DNA from: Mycolicibacterium vaccae NBRC 14118 = CIP 105934
Lineage (GTDB): Bacteria; Actinomycetota; Actinomycetes; Mycobacteriales; Mycobacteriaceae
Length of the DNA stretch: 64,000 nt
Direction: 5' to 3'
Assembly (NCBI RefSeq): GCF_001552715.1
Contig: NZ_BCRS01000010.1
Coordinates: 1 to 64,000 of the forward strand
Numbering within the stretch: the stretch's first letter is position 1; the number at the start of each line of letters is the position of its first letter. Below, in pieces: positions 28,451 through 36,215 of this stretch. The notes beneath the pieces were generated by a model. It did no database searches. It saw nothing but the letters and a program-made list of their open reading frames with translations, and was not told the DNA's origin. The position numbers and the translations under genes were made by a program.

Positions 28451-28743
28451 GACACCACGGCGCGACGACCATTCGCACGTGGAACGCGTCGACCTCCGAT
28501 CCGTGGGCGATGCCTGAAACCACCTCCAGCGCGATCCCGAGACCCTTGACTTCATCGCGCAACGAGGCGGGGATGGAAGGTGATGCACCCGCAGGCGGAA
28601 CTGCGCCACCGGCTGTACTCCAAGCGGTCATGACCCGTTTGGCCCATGAGGCGGCCGGGCTCAGCGTCCCCCACGTCACGGGCCGGGCCGGCTCGGCCTG
28701 ACGGCCGCGTGGAATGCGGTTTCGGCGCTAGGCGGTGCAGGCG
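28451..28743. other. Gap after the formamidase operon, with possible coding remnant
   Basis: Between convergent genes. On the minus strand a frame around 28455-28575 reads like protein (LRDEVKGLGIALEVVSGIAH) but continues across the formamidase 3' end without homology, so it may be a gene fragment. A half copy of the GGAATGCGG-type repeat lies at 28702-28729. Confidence 0.35.
28702..28729 (+). repeat. Intergenic hairpin repeat family B, half copy
   Basis: It contains the arm GTGGAATGCGGTTTCGGCG preceded by CGGCCGC, as in the three full copies further on, but the left arm is missing. It lies 14 bp before the stop of the MTB12-like gene, between convergent genes. Confidence 0.75.
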
Positions 28744-29166
28744 CTAGACGGTGCAGTCGACGCCGGCGACGTCGCGGGCGATCACGCACGCCGACGGATT
28801 GGACAGCTTCCACGCGCCGTCCTGCTCGACCCAGTAGATGTCGTGGGTCTTGGTGCCGAAGATCGGGATGGTCACCGCGATCTGCGCGTCGAGCCGGTCG
28901 CCGTTGAGCACCGGGTTCTGCACCTGCCAGTTCACCATGCCGCCGTAGGTGTTCAGGCGGTTGGCGATGTTGTCGGCGGTCGGCACCGCGGCGTCGCCGC
29001 CTGCCAGCTTCGCCGCCCGCTCGCTCGCCGGAGCCCCGGTGTTGAGCACCTGGCGCAGCTCGGCGGTCAGCTGACCGGCGTCCGGGACCGGCTGGGCCCA
29101 CGCCACCCCCATGCCGCCCACGGCACCTGCAGCCACCACCGACATCGCCGCCAACGCAGCACGCAT
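28744..29166 (-). CDS. Secreted MTB12-like low-molecular-weight antigen family protein
   Basis: The 140-aa precursor has a signal peptide (1-24, cleavage near AWA-QPV), then a compact domain: an N-terminal helix (LTAELRQVLNTG), an Ala-rich helix and four beta strands ending in WKLSNPSACVIARDVAGV. This is the NTF2-like layout of the mycobacterial MTB12/CFP-2 family of exported proteins of unknown function. The ATG at 29164-29166 has GGAAGGAAG upstream. Two Cys near the C-terminus could form a disulfide. The family call is from pattern only. Confidence 0.68.
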   Translation of the reverse strand: MRAALAAMSVVAAGAVGGMGVAWAQPVPDAGQLTAELRQVLNTGAPASERAAKLAGGDAAVPTADNIANRLNTYGGMVNWQVQNPVLNGDRLDAQIAVTIPIFGTKTHDIYWVEQDGAWKLSNPSACVIARDVAGVDCTV

Positions 29167-29351
29167 AAAAAGCTTCCTTCCGCACAGAGGGTCCGACCCA
29201 GCCCACACCCCACCACGGGGCGGCCCTTGCCACAAGACCTACGTCCCGGAGCCGGAAAGCGAGTAGCGCACTACTCAAGCCGCTTAGCACCAAGACATCA
29301 AGACTGCATTTGTCATCGATCCCGCAGATGCACTACCGGGAAGGAGATCCC

Positions 29352-29459
29352 ATGAAGGTCGCCAGGGTGCCCTTCTCGACGACGCACCACACTTGGTTAG
29401 CTCCAATGCGATCAGACGTCGCAACTGCCGCCAAAGTGGCTGATGGGATGACGCAATGA
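29352..29459 (+). CDS. Small coupled ORF (35 aa) upstream of the DUF5995 gene
   Basis: A 35-codon frame starts at an ATG with AAGGAGAT 3 nt upstream, a better ribosome site than that of the next gene. Its stop overlaps the DUF5995 start in ATGA. The peptide is mostly polar, ending SDVATAAKVADGMTQ. It could be a translational-coupling leader or a small protein. The 185 bp before it contain GAGTAG-N4-CTACTC (29261-29276), a promoter-region palindrome. Confidence 0.5.
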   Translation: MKVARVPFSTTHHTWLAPMRSDVATAAKVADGMTQ

Positions 29460-30136
29460 GCGCCTCCACCGTTGCCGACGTCGTCGCGCGCATGCGCGTC
29501 ATCGCCGCCGAGAACGCCGCCGACGACGGCGCGGCCGTGTTCAACAGTGTCTATCTGCGTGTCACCGAGAGCATGTCCGACCGCCTCAGCGCAGGAGGAT
29601 TCTTCAGCGACGGCGACTTCATGACCGAGCTGACAGTGCGATTCGCCAACTACTGGTTCGCCGCCTACGATGCCGTCGACACCGTGCCGAAGGCCTGGGA
29701 ACCACTGCTCGCCATGCGATCTCGCCGCCAGATACTGCCGATCCAGTTCGCCCTGGCCGGCATGAACGCACACATCGAAAACGATCTTCCCCTGGCCGTC
29801 CTCGGCGCGTGCACGGCGCGCGACCGCACGCCTGACAGTCCCGGTGTGCGATCGGACTACGACAAGGTCAACGACCTGTTGGCCGACGCCGAGGCCGAGA
29901 TCCGCCGCTCGTTTCTCAACGAACTCGAGCGAAGCGTCGATGACCGCCTCGCCCCGGTCGCTCACCTGGTGAGTGCGTGGAGCATCGACAAGGCACGCGA
30001 TTTCGCGTGGATGACGACACTGACACTGTGGGAGCTGCAGCCGCTGAAACACCTGTACCGCGCGTTCCTGACCGGCATCGGGCACACCGTCGGCATGGGG
30101 TCTCGTCTGCTGTTGACGACGGTCGTCCCGGAGTGA
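29456..30136 (+). CDS. DUF5995 family protein
   Basis: The 226-aa soluble, helix-rich protein carries the blocks FANYWFAAYDA and LAGMNAHIENDLPLAVL, which mark the actinobacterial DUF5995 family. The conserved His/Asn (GMNAHI, NDLP) suggest a metal or active site, but no function is known. It is translated in coupling with a 35-aa ORF upstream (ATGA overlap) and convergent with the desaturase gene, with a hairpin repeat between the two stops. Confidence 0.75.
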   Translation: MSASTVADVVARMRVIAAENAADDGAAVFNSVYLRVTESMSDRLSAGGFFSDGDFMTELTVRFANYWFAAYDAVDTVPKAWEPLLAMRSRRQILPIQFALAGMNAHIENDLPLAVLGACTARDRTPDSPGVRSDYDKVNDLLADAEAEIRRSFLNELERSVDDRLAPVAHLVSAWSIDKARDFAWMTTLTLWELQPLKHLYRAFLTGIGHTVGMGSRLLLTTVVPE

Positions 30137-30147
30137 CGGCCCCCCAC

Positions 30148-30218
30148 CTCGCCGAGACTGCACCCACCGCGGTCATACGACCCGCGGCGCCGCATGGAAT
30201 GCGGTTTCGGCGGAGAGG
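30148..30218 (+). repeat. Intergenic hairpin repeat family B, full copy
   Basis: The left arm CGCCGAGACTGCACC pairs imperfectly with the right arm GGAATGCGGTTTCGGCG. It is placed between the convergent stops of DUF5995 (30136) and the desaturase (30221), where it could act as a bidirectional terminator. Confidence 0.75.
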
Positions 30219-30220
30219 GT

Positions 30221-31348
30221 CTAGAAAGGCAGCGCGAACTTCACGATCTTGCGCACCACGGTCGCGAACTGCCGCGGCAGCGGGCCGGTGTTGTAGGGCA
30301 CGCCGTAGCGCTCGCAGATCTCGCGGACTTTCGGCGCGATCTCGGCATGCCGGAACGCCGGGATGTCCGGGAACAGGTGATGCTCGATCTGGAAGGACAG
30401 GTTGCCGGACAGGATGTGGAACAGCTTGCCGCCGTCGAGGTTGGCCGAGCCGAGCACCTGCCGGAAGTACCACTGCCCACGCGTCTCGGCCTTGGTCTCC
30501 TCGATGGAGAACTCCTGCACGTCCTCGGGGAAGTGCCCGCAGAAGATGATCATGTAGGACCACACGTTGCGCATCAGGTTGGCGGTCAGGTTGCCTGCGA
30601 ACACCCACGGCGCGAACGGCCCGGCCAGCAGCGGGAACGCGACGTAGTCCTTGAGCGTCTGCCGCTTCGTCTTGTCCCAGATGCCACGCAGGATCTCGCG
30701 CTTGTCGGTCAACGTGATCTCACCGGAGGCGATCTTCTCGCTCTCCATCTCGTGCAACGCCACGCCGTACTGGAACAGCACCATCAGCAGGAACGCGTAC
30801 ACCGGGTTGCCCAGGTAGTACGGCCGCCACCTCTGGTCCGAGCTCATCCGCAGGATGCCGTAGCCGATATCGCGGTCCAGGCCGACGATGTTGGTGTACG
30901 TGTGGTGCATGTAATTGTGCGAGTGCCGCCACTGATCGGCCGGGCACGCGGTGTCCCATTCGAAGTTGCGGCTGGAGATCGCCGGGTCGCCCATCCAGTC
31001 GTACTGGCCGTGCATGACGTTGTGGCCGATCTCCATGTTGTCGATGATCTTGCTCAGCCCGAGCATCGCGGTGCCGGCCAGCCAGAACGGCGGGAAGATC
31101 CCGCCGAACAGCAGCGCCCGTCCGCCCACTTCGAGGCTGCGCTGCGCCTTGATCATCCGCCGGATGTAGGTGGCGTCGCGCTCGCCCAGGTCGGCGATGA
31201 CGGCCTCCTTCAGCGCATCGAGCTCACGGCCGAACGCCTCGGCCTGCTCGGGGGTCAGGGTGATGGCCTTGCCCGCGACCGTCTTGGTGATGGTCTGCTG
31301 TTGCGGGGTGGTCGTGGTCGTGGTCGTGGTGTCCAGAAGGTCAGTCAT
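30221..31348 (-). CDS. DesA3-like membrane acyl-CoA delta-9 desaturase
   Basis: The 375-aa di-iron desaturase has the three histidine boxes: HNVMH (109-113), HSHNYMHH (142-149) and QIEHH (320-324). Hydrophobic helices near 75-100, 182-198 and 238-270 anchor it in the membrane. It resembles M. tuberculosis DesA3 (Rv3229c), which makes oleoyl-CoA using electrons from the Rv3230c reductase; the matching reductase gene is directly upstream here. An odd run of eight Thr sits at residues 7-14. This locus is out of the usual chromosomal place for desA3, so it may be a paralogue. Confidence 0.9.
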   Translation of the reverse strand: MTDLLDTTTTTTTTPQQQTITKTVAGKAITLTPEQAEAFGRELDALKEAVIADLGERDATYIRRMIKAQRSLEVGGRALLFGGIFPPFWLAGTAMLGLSKIIDNMEIGHNVMHGQYDWMGDPAISSRNFEWDTACPADQWRHSHNYMHHTYTNIVGLDRDIGYGILRMSSDQRWRPYYLGNPVYAFLLMVLFQYGVALHEMESEKIASGEITLTDKREILRGIWDKTKRQTLKDYVAFPLLAGPFAPWVFAGNLTANLMRNVWSYMIIFCGHFPEDVQEFSIEETKAETRGQWYFRQVLGSANLDGGKLFHILSGNLSFQIEHHLFPDIPAFRHAEIAPKVREICERYGVPYNTGPLPRQFATVVRKIVKFALPF

Positions 31349-31365
31349 GGTGCTCCCTCTCGTTG

Positions 31366-31430
31366 TCGCCGAGATTGCATCCGTTGCGGCCTTTCGGCGA
31401 AAAGCAGCGCGTGGAATGCGGTTTCGGCGG
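31366..31430 (+). repeat. Intergenic hairpin repeat family B, full copy
   Basis: The left arm TCGCCGAGATTGCATCC and right arm GGAATGCGGTTTCGGCG lie between the reductase stop and the desaturase start on the same transcript, unlike the other copies, which separate convergent genes. Here it would sit in the mRNA as an intercistronic hairpin. Confidence 0.78.
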
Positions 31431-32471
31431 TTACAGGTTGATGTCGACGTCGCCGACGGGTGCGGTGACGCAGAGCTGCACGTCTTCTTCTTCGGCGGTC
31501 GAGACCACCCCGGTGATCACGTTGCGCACCACACCGCTGGTCTTGCGGCGCGTGCAGGAGAAGCAGATGCCCATCCGGCACCCGCTCTCGGGTGTCAGAC
31601 CGGCCGACTCGGCCTGATCCAGCAGCGGTCGGCCGTCATCGGTGATCGCGACCGCACTCTCGGCGAAAGTCACTTGCCCACCGCTGGATTCGCCGGTGAA
31701 CACCGGCGGGACGAAACTCTCCGACCGCGCGTCCGGATGGACGGCCCGCACCGCGTCGACGAGTGCCGACGGCCCGCACACGAAGACGGCGTCGGCCTCG
31801 AATGCGTGGTCCTCGAATCGCGGCGGCAGGTCGGATCCGCTCCGGTTGCGGGTAAAGCCGTGTCGCACCGTCACATTCGGCATCGTCCGGGCGATGTCGG
31901 CGAGCTCTGCGCGGTAGCAGGCCTCCTGCGCGGAGCGGGCGTAGTGGACGAACGTGATCTGCCCGCTGTGCCGCCGGTCCCGCAGCGTGCGCAGCATCGA
32001 CATCACCGGCGTGATGCCACTGCCGCCGGAGACGAACAGCAGCCGGCCCGGGCCGTGCGGCAGCGTGAAGTCACCGCCGACGGAGTCCAGTCCGACGACC
32101 ATGCCCGGCCGGGCGTGTTCGAACAGATACGTGGAGACCAGTCCGCCGTCGTGACGGCCGACGGTCAGTTCGATGTGCGCGTCACCCTCGGCGTTGGCCG
32201 GCGAGTACGGCCGGGTCCGCCGGCGTCCGTCGATCTCGACAGACAGGTTGATGTGCTGGCCGGCCCGGAACCCGGCGAAGGCCCGGTTCGGTGCCAGCGT
32301 CAACGTCACACTGCGCGGCGTGCTGCGTCGCACGGCCACCACCCGGGCCCGGGCGTCGCCGCGGGTCCAGGTCGGATCGACCAGTTCGGTGTAACGGTCG
32401 ACCCCGTGCGGACCCGTCAGCAGGTCCAACAGGGACGACCGTCGCGCCCGAGTCAACGTTTCAGTGAACAT
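31431..32471 (-). CDS. NAD(P)H oxidoreductase, desaturase partner (Rv3230c-like)
   Basis: The 346-aa protein has three modules: an FAD domain with RPYSPAN (87-93), an NAD(P) domain with GGSGITPVMSML (149-160) and a C-terminal plant-type 2Fe-2S domain with Cys298, Cys303, Cys306 and Cys334. This is the single-chain electron donor of the DesA3 desaturase system. It lies 82 bp upstream of the desaturase gene on the same strand, and divergent from a TetR gene, echoing the DesT-type control of desaturases in other bacteria. The ATG at 32469-32471 is the natural start. Confidence 0.9.
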   Translation of the reverse strand: MFTETLTRARRSSLLDLLTGPHGVDRYTELVDPTWTRGDARARVVAVRRSTPRSVTLTLAPNRAFAGFRAGQHINLSVEIDGRRRTRPYSPANAEGDAHIELTVGRHDGGLVSTYLFEHARPGMVVGLDSVGGDFTLPHGPGRLLFVSGGSGITPVMSMLRTLRDRRHSGQITFVHYARSAQEACYRAELADIARTMPNVTVRHGFTRNRSGSDLPPRFEDHAFEADAVFVCGPSALVDAVRAVHPDARSESFVPPVFTGESSGGQVTFAESAVAITDDGRPLLDQAESAGLTPESGCRMGICFSCTRRKTSGVVRNVITGVVSTAEEEDVQLCVTAPVGDVDINL

Positions 32472-32545
32472 GTGTACACCGTGCGCGCCATACTGCGAGC
32501 TCGTCAAGGGTTTGCTGCAGCTTGTGGTAGTTTTCACACAGTGAA
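32472..32545. promoter_or_regulatory. Divergent promoter region with two palindromes
   Basis: GTGTACAC at 32472-32479 abuts the reductase start, and TTCAC-ACA-GTGAA at 32533-32545 overlaps the TetR start codon. Either could be an operator of the adjacent TetR protein for itself and the reductase-desaturase operon. Confidence 0.45.
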
Positions 32546-33215
32546 CAGTCGTACGCCCAGCTCGCGAACGGGACGTTCCAGGTCCCGGGAGAAGAGCGGG
32601 GAGACCCTGTCGCGCGAGGAACGTAAGGAAGCCACCCGCCGGGCGATCGTGGCCGCGGCGCTGCAGCTGCTCGCCGAACGCAGCTTCAGCGGGCTGAGCC
32701 TGCGCGAGGTCACCCGCGAGGCCGGCATCGTGCCGGCAGCGTTCTACCGGCATTTCGAATCCATGGAGGCCCTCGGCCTCGTGCTGATCGACGAGTCGTT
32801 CCGCGCGCTGCGCGAGATGCTGCGCGGGGCGCGGGCCGGCAAACTCGACCCGAACCGGGTGATCGAGTCCTCGGTGGACATCCTGATCGACGGGGTTCAG
32901 CAACGCCGCGAGCACTGGCGCTTCATCGGCCGCGAACGCTCCACCGGCGTCGCCGTGCTGCGGTACGCGATCCGCACCGAAATCCGTTTGATCACTTCGG
33001 AACTGGCGATCGACCTGGCCCGCTTCCCGAACCTCAACACATGGAGCAGCGAGGACCTCAACATCCTGGCCAGCGTGTTCGTCAACTCGATGATCGTGAT
33101 CGCCGAGTCGCTCGAGGACACCACCGACCCTGCCGGGGTCGCCGAGATCCGCCGGATTGCGATCAAACAACTGCGGATGATCACTGTCGGCGTGGCGGGC
33201 TGGCGCAGCAGTTAA
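32541..33215 (+). CDS. TetR-family regulator of the desaturase operon
   Basis: The 224-aa protein has a basic N-terminal extension, then the TetR DNA-binding helix-turn-helix LREVTREAGIVPAAFYRHFE (about 54-73), and a helical ligand domain. GTG at 32541 is the first start after the divergent promoter. The arrangement beside a desaturase and its reductase suggests a fatty-acyl-CoA sensor like DesT or FasR (inference). It ends 1 bp before the GTG of an enoyl-CoA hydratase gene, so that gene may be co-transcribed. Confidence 0.88.
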   Translation: MNSRTPSSRTGRSRSREKSGETLSREERKEATRRAIVAAALQLLAERSFSGLSLREVTREAGIVPAAFYRHFESMEALGLVLIDESFRALREMLRGARAGKLDPNRVIESSVDILIDGVQQRREHWRFIGRERSTGVAVLRYAIRTEIRLITSELAIDLARFPNLNTWSSEDLNILASVFVNSMIVIAESLEDTTDPAGVAEIRRIAIKQLRMITVGVAGWRSS

Positions 33216-33216
33216 C

Positions 33217-34005
33217 GTGACGGGCATGTCGTCCGTCGTCGAAATCAGCCATCCGCGGCCGGAGATCACCGTCGTGACCCTCAACCGGCCCGACAAGCTC
33301 AACGCGTTGTCCTACGAGCTGGTCGAGGAGCTGCACCGGTGCCTCGACACGCTCGCCGCCGACAACACCTGCCGCGTGGTGGTGCTGACCGGCGCCGGGC
33401 GCGGCTTCTGCGCCGGCCTCGACCTGAGCGCGCCCAACCCGGAGCAGACCGGCGGCGGCACCGAGTTCCCGCGCTCGGGCATGCGCTGGCAGGAACGCAT
33501 CGCCGACCTCACCGCCAAGCTGCACCGGTTACGGCAGCCGGTGATCGCGGCGGTCAACGGCGTGGCCTACGGCGGCGGACTCGGCCTCGCCGCCGCGTGC
33601 GACATCCGGGTCGCGGCGCCGTCGGCGCGGTTCTGCACGCAGTTCATCAAGCTCGGGCTCGGCGGGTGCGACATCGGGGTGAGCTACACGCTGCCGCGCA
33701 TCATCGGCGCCGGCCCGGCCTTCGACCTGATCCTGACCGCCCGCGCGGTCGACGCCGACGAGGCGTTGCGGCTCGGGCTGGTCTCGCGGGTGGCCGACCC
33801 GGTCCTCGACGAGGCGCTGGCGATCGCCGAGACCCTCTGCGGCTACGGCAAATTCGGGCTGGAATCGACCAAGCAGGTGCTGTGGGCCAACCTGGACGCG
33901 GGCAGCCTGGAGGCCGCGTTGCACCTGGAGAACCGCAGCCAGATCGTGGCGTCGACCAGCGGCGAGATGCGCGAGATGGCCGCCAAGATCCTGCGCAAGC
34001 CCTGA
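33217..34005 (+). CDS. Enoyl-CoA hydratase/isomerase family (crotonase)
   Basis: The 262-aa crotonase-fold protein has the CoA/oxyanion segments VVLTGAGRGFCAGLDLSAP and AAVNGVAYGGGLGLAAACD (about 54-72 and 110-128), typical of EchA proteins. The first catalytic position (Glu of hydratases) falls in FIKLGLGGCDIG, where no Glu is seen at the usual place, so isomerase or thioesterase-like chemistry is possible. The GTG at 33217 or the ATG at 33226 may start it. It follows the TetR gene with 1 bp spacing and probably shares its transcript; a beta-oxidation role is likely. Confidence 0.88.
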   Translation: MTGMSSVVEISHPRPEITVVTLNRPDKLNALSYELVEELHRCLDTLAADNTCRVVVLTGAGRGFCAGLDLSAPNPEQTGGGTEFPRSGMRWQERIADLTAKLHRLRQPVIAAVNGVAYGGGLGLAAACDIRVAAPSARFCTQFIKLGLGGCDIGVSYTLPRIIGAGPAFDLILTARAVDADEALRLGLVSRVADPVLDEALAIAETLCGYGKFGLESTKQVLWANLDAGSLEAALHLENRSQIVASTSGEMREMAAKILRKP

Positions 34006-34085
34006 CCCTCTCGCCGAGATTGCATCCCGTGCGGCCAGAATGCGGAAACGGCCGCGTGGAATGCGGTTTCGGCGAAAGAGAGGGG
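34006..34085 (+). repeat. Intergenic hairpin repeat family B, longest copy
   Basis: The outer arms CCTCTC and GAGAGG extend the shared GCCGAGATTGCATCC / GGAATGCGGTTTCGGC pairing, and inner GCGGCC/GGCCGC arms add a second stem. It lies between convergent stops of the enoyl-CoA hydratase (34005) and SDR (34090) genes. Confidence 0.82.
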
Positions 34086-34089
34086 TAGG

Positions 34090-34869
34090 TCAGCGGGGGG
34101 TGCCGCCACCGTCGGCGATGATCACCTGGCCGGTGATGTAGCTTCCCGCATCCGAGGTGAGAAGCAAAGCGGGGCCGACCATTTCGTCAGCGCCGGCCAG
34201 ACGTCCCAGCAACGTGCCGCCGACCATCCCGTCGATGGCCGCCTGCGGGTTCTTGCGCATCATGTCGGTGTCCACCGGTCCGGGGGCCAGCGCGTTGACC
34301 CGGATGCCGTGGTGCACGAACTCCGCGGCCATCGACCGGGTGAACGACATCATCGCGGCCTTCATCGACGCGTAGATCGACAGCATCGGCGCGAAGATGA
34401 ACGCACCGACCGACACCATGTTCAGCACCGCGGCGTGCTCACTGGCCTTCAGATGCGGCAACGCCTCCTGCACCAGCAGCACCGGACCGCGCAGGTTGAC
34501 CTCGAACGATTTGGTCAGCGCGTCGCCGGTCATCTGCCCGAACGGCTGCGCCAGCGGGTTCGCGGCATTGTTGACGACGACGTCCACCCCGCCGAACTCG
34601 GCGACGGTGCGTTCCACGAGCGTCCCGAGATCGTCGACCTCGCCGAGATGGGTGGGCACCCCGATCGCCGAACCGCCCAGTTCGCGCAGGTGCTGCGCGG
34701 CCCGCTCACATGCGTCGGCCTTGCGACTGGCGACCACGACGCGGGCGCCGGCGAGCACATAGCCCTCGGCCAGCGCCAGCCCGATCCCGCGGGTGCCGCC
34801 GGTGACGATCACAGTCCGGTCCGTCATGTCGAAAAGCCGGTCGAAGGAAGCCCGATCCATCAGAGGCAC
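34090..34869 (-). CDS. Short-chain dehydrogenase/reductase
   Basis: The 259-aa protein has TGGTRGIG (24-31), the NNAAN motif in VVVNNAANPL, a Ser in MVSVGAF and the active-site IYASMKAA (Tyr-x3-Lys). It is a classical NAD(P)-dependent SDR. The GTG at 34867-34869 has AAGG just upstream; an ATG three codons later (34860) is possible. It is convergent with the enoyl-CoA hydratase. The lipid-type neighbourhood suggests an acyl or sterol intermediate as substrate, but that is only context. Confidence 0.87.
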   Translation of the reverse strand: MPLMDRASFDRLFDMTDRTVIVTGGTRGIGLALAEGYVLAGARVVVASRKADACERAAQHLRELGGSAIGVPTHLGEVDDLGTLVERTVAEFGGVDVVVNNAANPLAQPFGQMTGDALTKSFEVNLRGPVLLVQEALPHLKASEHAAVLNMVSVGAFIFAPMLSIYASMKAAMMSFTRSMAAEFVHHGIRVNALAPGPVDTDMMRKNPQAAIDGMVGGTLLGRLAGADEMVGPALLLTSDAGSYITGQVIIADGGGTPR

Positions 34870-35354
34870 CCACCTTCGACGAGGCCGGAGTCACTGTCGT
34901 GCGCCGCTGTAATCCACATCACGCGATTGTGACAGCCCGGCCACACTCGCCCGCGACGAGGCCGACTTCGGCGCGGCGCCCTGCCGCCGCCGGACAGCCG
35001 CTCCGGATTTGCCCCTTTCCCGGCGCCCGGACAATTTGAATACATCTGCACAGGACGCCGCGGGTCCGTCGCCCGGCTCGCCCTCCGGGCAAGGATTGCC
35101 GAAAGCGAACCCTCGTCGCGCAAAGTCGGCAGGCCCCTCCATCGCATGAGCAATGCCTAGTCAAGACACTGCCGACGGCCCAAACCACCTCGGGCAGCGA
35201 ATTATTGACAGATGAAGTACATTTCGAAGTGTGCGACGCCGGGGCGCCGGGCGACGCACGAAACGCGGGAGCGCAGTCCGCTACCGCCGGCGCCCGTGTG
35301 CGCTCAGATCGCGATGGAGCGATCTTCGAGGGGAGTCGCGATCTGAGCGCACGC
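34870..35354. other. 485-bp non-coding region upstream of the SDR gene
   Basis: No open frame here looks like protein. The stretch 34995-35230 is less GC-rich than its surroundings. It should hold the SDR promoter on the minus strand and the 3' end of the pseudouridine-synthase/glpD2 transcript with its large inverted repeat at 35298-35352. I see no recognisable RNA gene. Confidence 0.5.
35298..35352 (-). terminator. 17-bp perfect inverted repeat after the pseudouridine synthase gene
   Basis: GTGCGCTCAGATCGCGA (35298-35314) and its exact complement (35336-35352) enclose a 21-nt loop. It begins 2 nt past the stop codon of the minus-strand gene, where an intrinsic terminator is expected. Confidence 0.7.
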
Positions 35355-36215
35355 TCACAGCGACCGCGCACTGGTGAACCGCCGGTGCAGGCCGGTGATC
35401 GGATCCGTGAACTCCAACGTCTGGGCGAGCAGCCGCAGTGGCGCCGAGAAATCCCCGGCGGCCACCTCGACGACGTCGGGGTAGAGCGGGTCCCCGTCGA
35501 TCGGCAACCCCAGCGAGTTCATGTGCACCCGCAACTGGTGGGTGCGTCCGGTTCTGGGCGTGAGCCGATACCGGCCGTCGCCCATGTGCTCCACCACCGT
35601 CTCCGCGTTCGGCTCCCCCGGCTCCTCACAGGCCTGCAACGAGCCTCGCCGCTTGACGATCCGGCTTCGCACCGTCACCGGGAACTCGTGCCCGGTGTGC
35701 GGCGCCGACGACCGCGCGAGGTAGGTCTTGGCCACCTCCCCGCGCGCGAACAACGTCTGATACGCGCCGCGGACCGCGCGCCGGGTGGTGAACACCAGCA
35801 CCCCCGCGGTCAACCGGTCCAGCCGGTGCGCGGGGCTGAGTTCGGGCACATCGAGCTCACGGCGCAGACGCACCAGGGCGGTCTCGGCGACGTGGCTGCC
35901 GCGCGGCATCGTCGCCAGGAAGTGCGGCTTGTCCACGACGACGACGTTCTCGTCCCGGTACACGATCGGCATGTCGAACGGCACCGGTACCTCGTCGGGC
36001 AGGTCACGGTACAGATACACCACCGAATTCGGTTGCAGCACAGTGGCCGCACCCACCACCTCACCGTCGGCGGTGAACACCTCGCCGTCGAGCACCTTCT
36101 GCGCGGCGGCTTCGCCGAACCGGTCGGCGAACTCCACCAGCACCGCGCCTCCACGCAGCCGCACCCGCGCGGGACCGAGTCCGTCACGCACCGGAAGCGG
36201 TGCGGGCCGCCTCAA
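35355..36215 (-). CDS. RluA-family RNA pseudouridine synthase (Rv3300c-like)
   Basis: The 286-aa protein has the catalytic motif HRLDRLTAGVLVF with its Asp, and GRTHQLRVHM near the C-terminus, both standard for RluA-type synthases, which convert uridine to pseudouridine in rRNA or tRNA. The start is placed at a TTG (36213-36215) that overlaps the glpD2 stop in a TTGA tetranucleotide; the conserved sequence RRPAPLPVRDGL begins right there. Coupling to glpD2 is therefore likely. A perfect 17-bp hairpin follows the stop. Confidence 0.85.
   Translation of the reverse strand: MRRPAPLPVRDGLGPARVRLRGGAVLVEFADRFGEAAAQKVLDGEVFTADGEVVGAATVLQPNSVVYLYRDLPDEVPVPFDMPIVYRDENVVVVDKPHFLATMPRGSHVAETALVRLRRELDVPELSPAHRLDRLTAGVLVFTTRRAVRGAYQTLFARGEVAKTYLARSSAPHTGHEFPVTVRSRIVKRRGSLQACEEPGEPNAETVVEHMGDGRYRLTPRTGRTHQLRVHMNSLGLPIDGDPLYPDVVEVAAGDFSAPLRLLAQTLEFTDPITGLHRRFTSARSL

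Noticed and set aside
30194-31441. A 415-codon plus-strand frame opposite the desaturase
   Set aside because: It has no motif, and the desaturase histidine boxes on the other strand are intact.
34870-35297. Possible RNA gene or small protein genes in the 485-bp gap
   Set aside because: Frames lack ribosome sites and protein-like composition, and no tRNA-like or known RNA structure could be recognised by eye.
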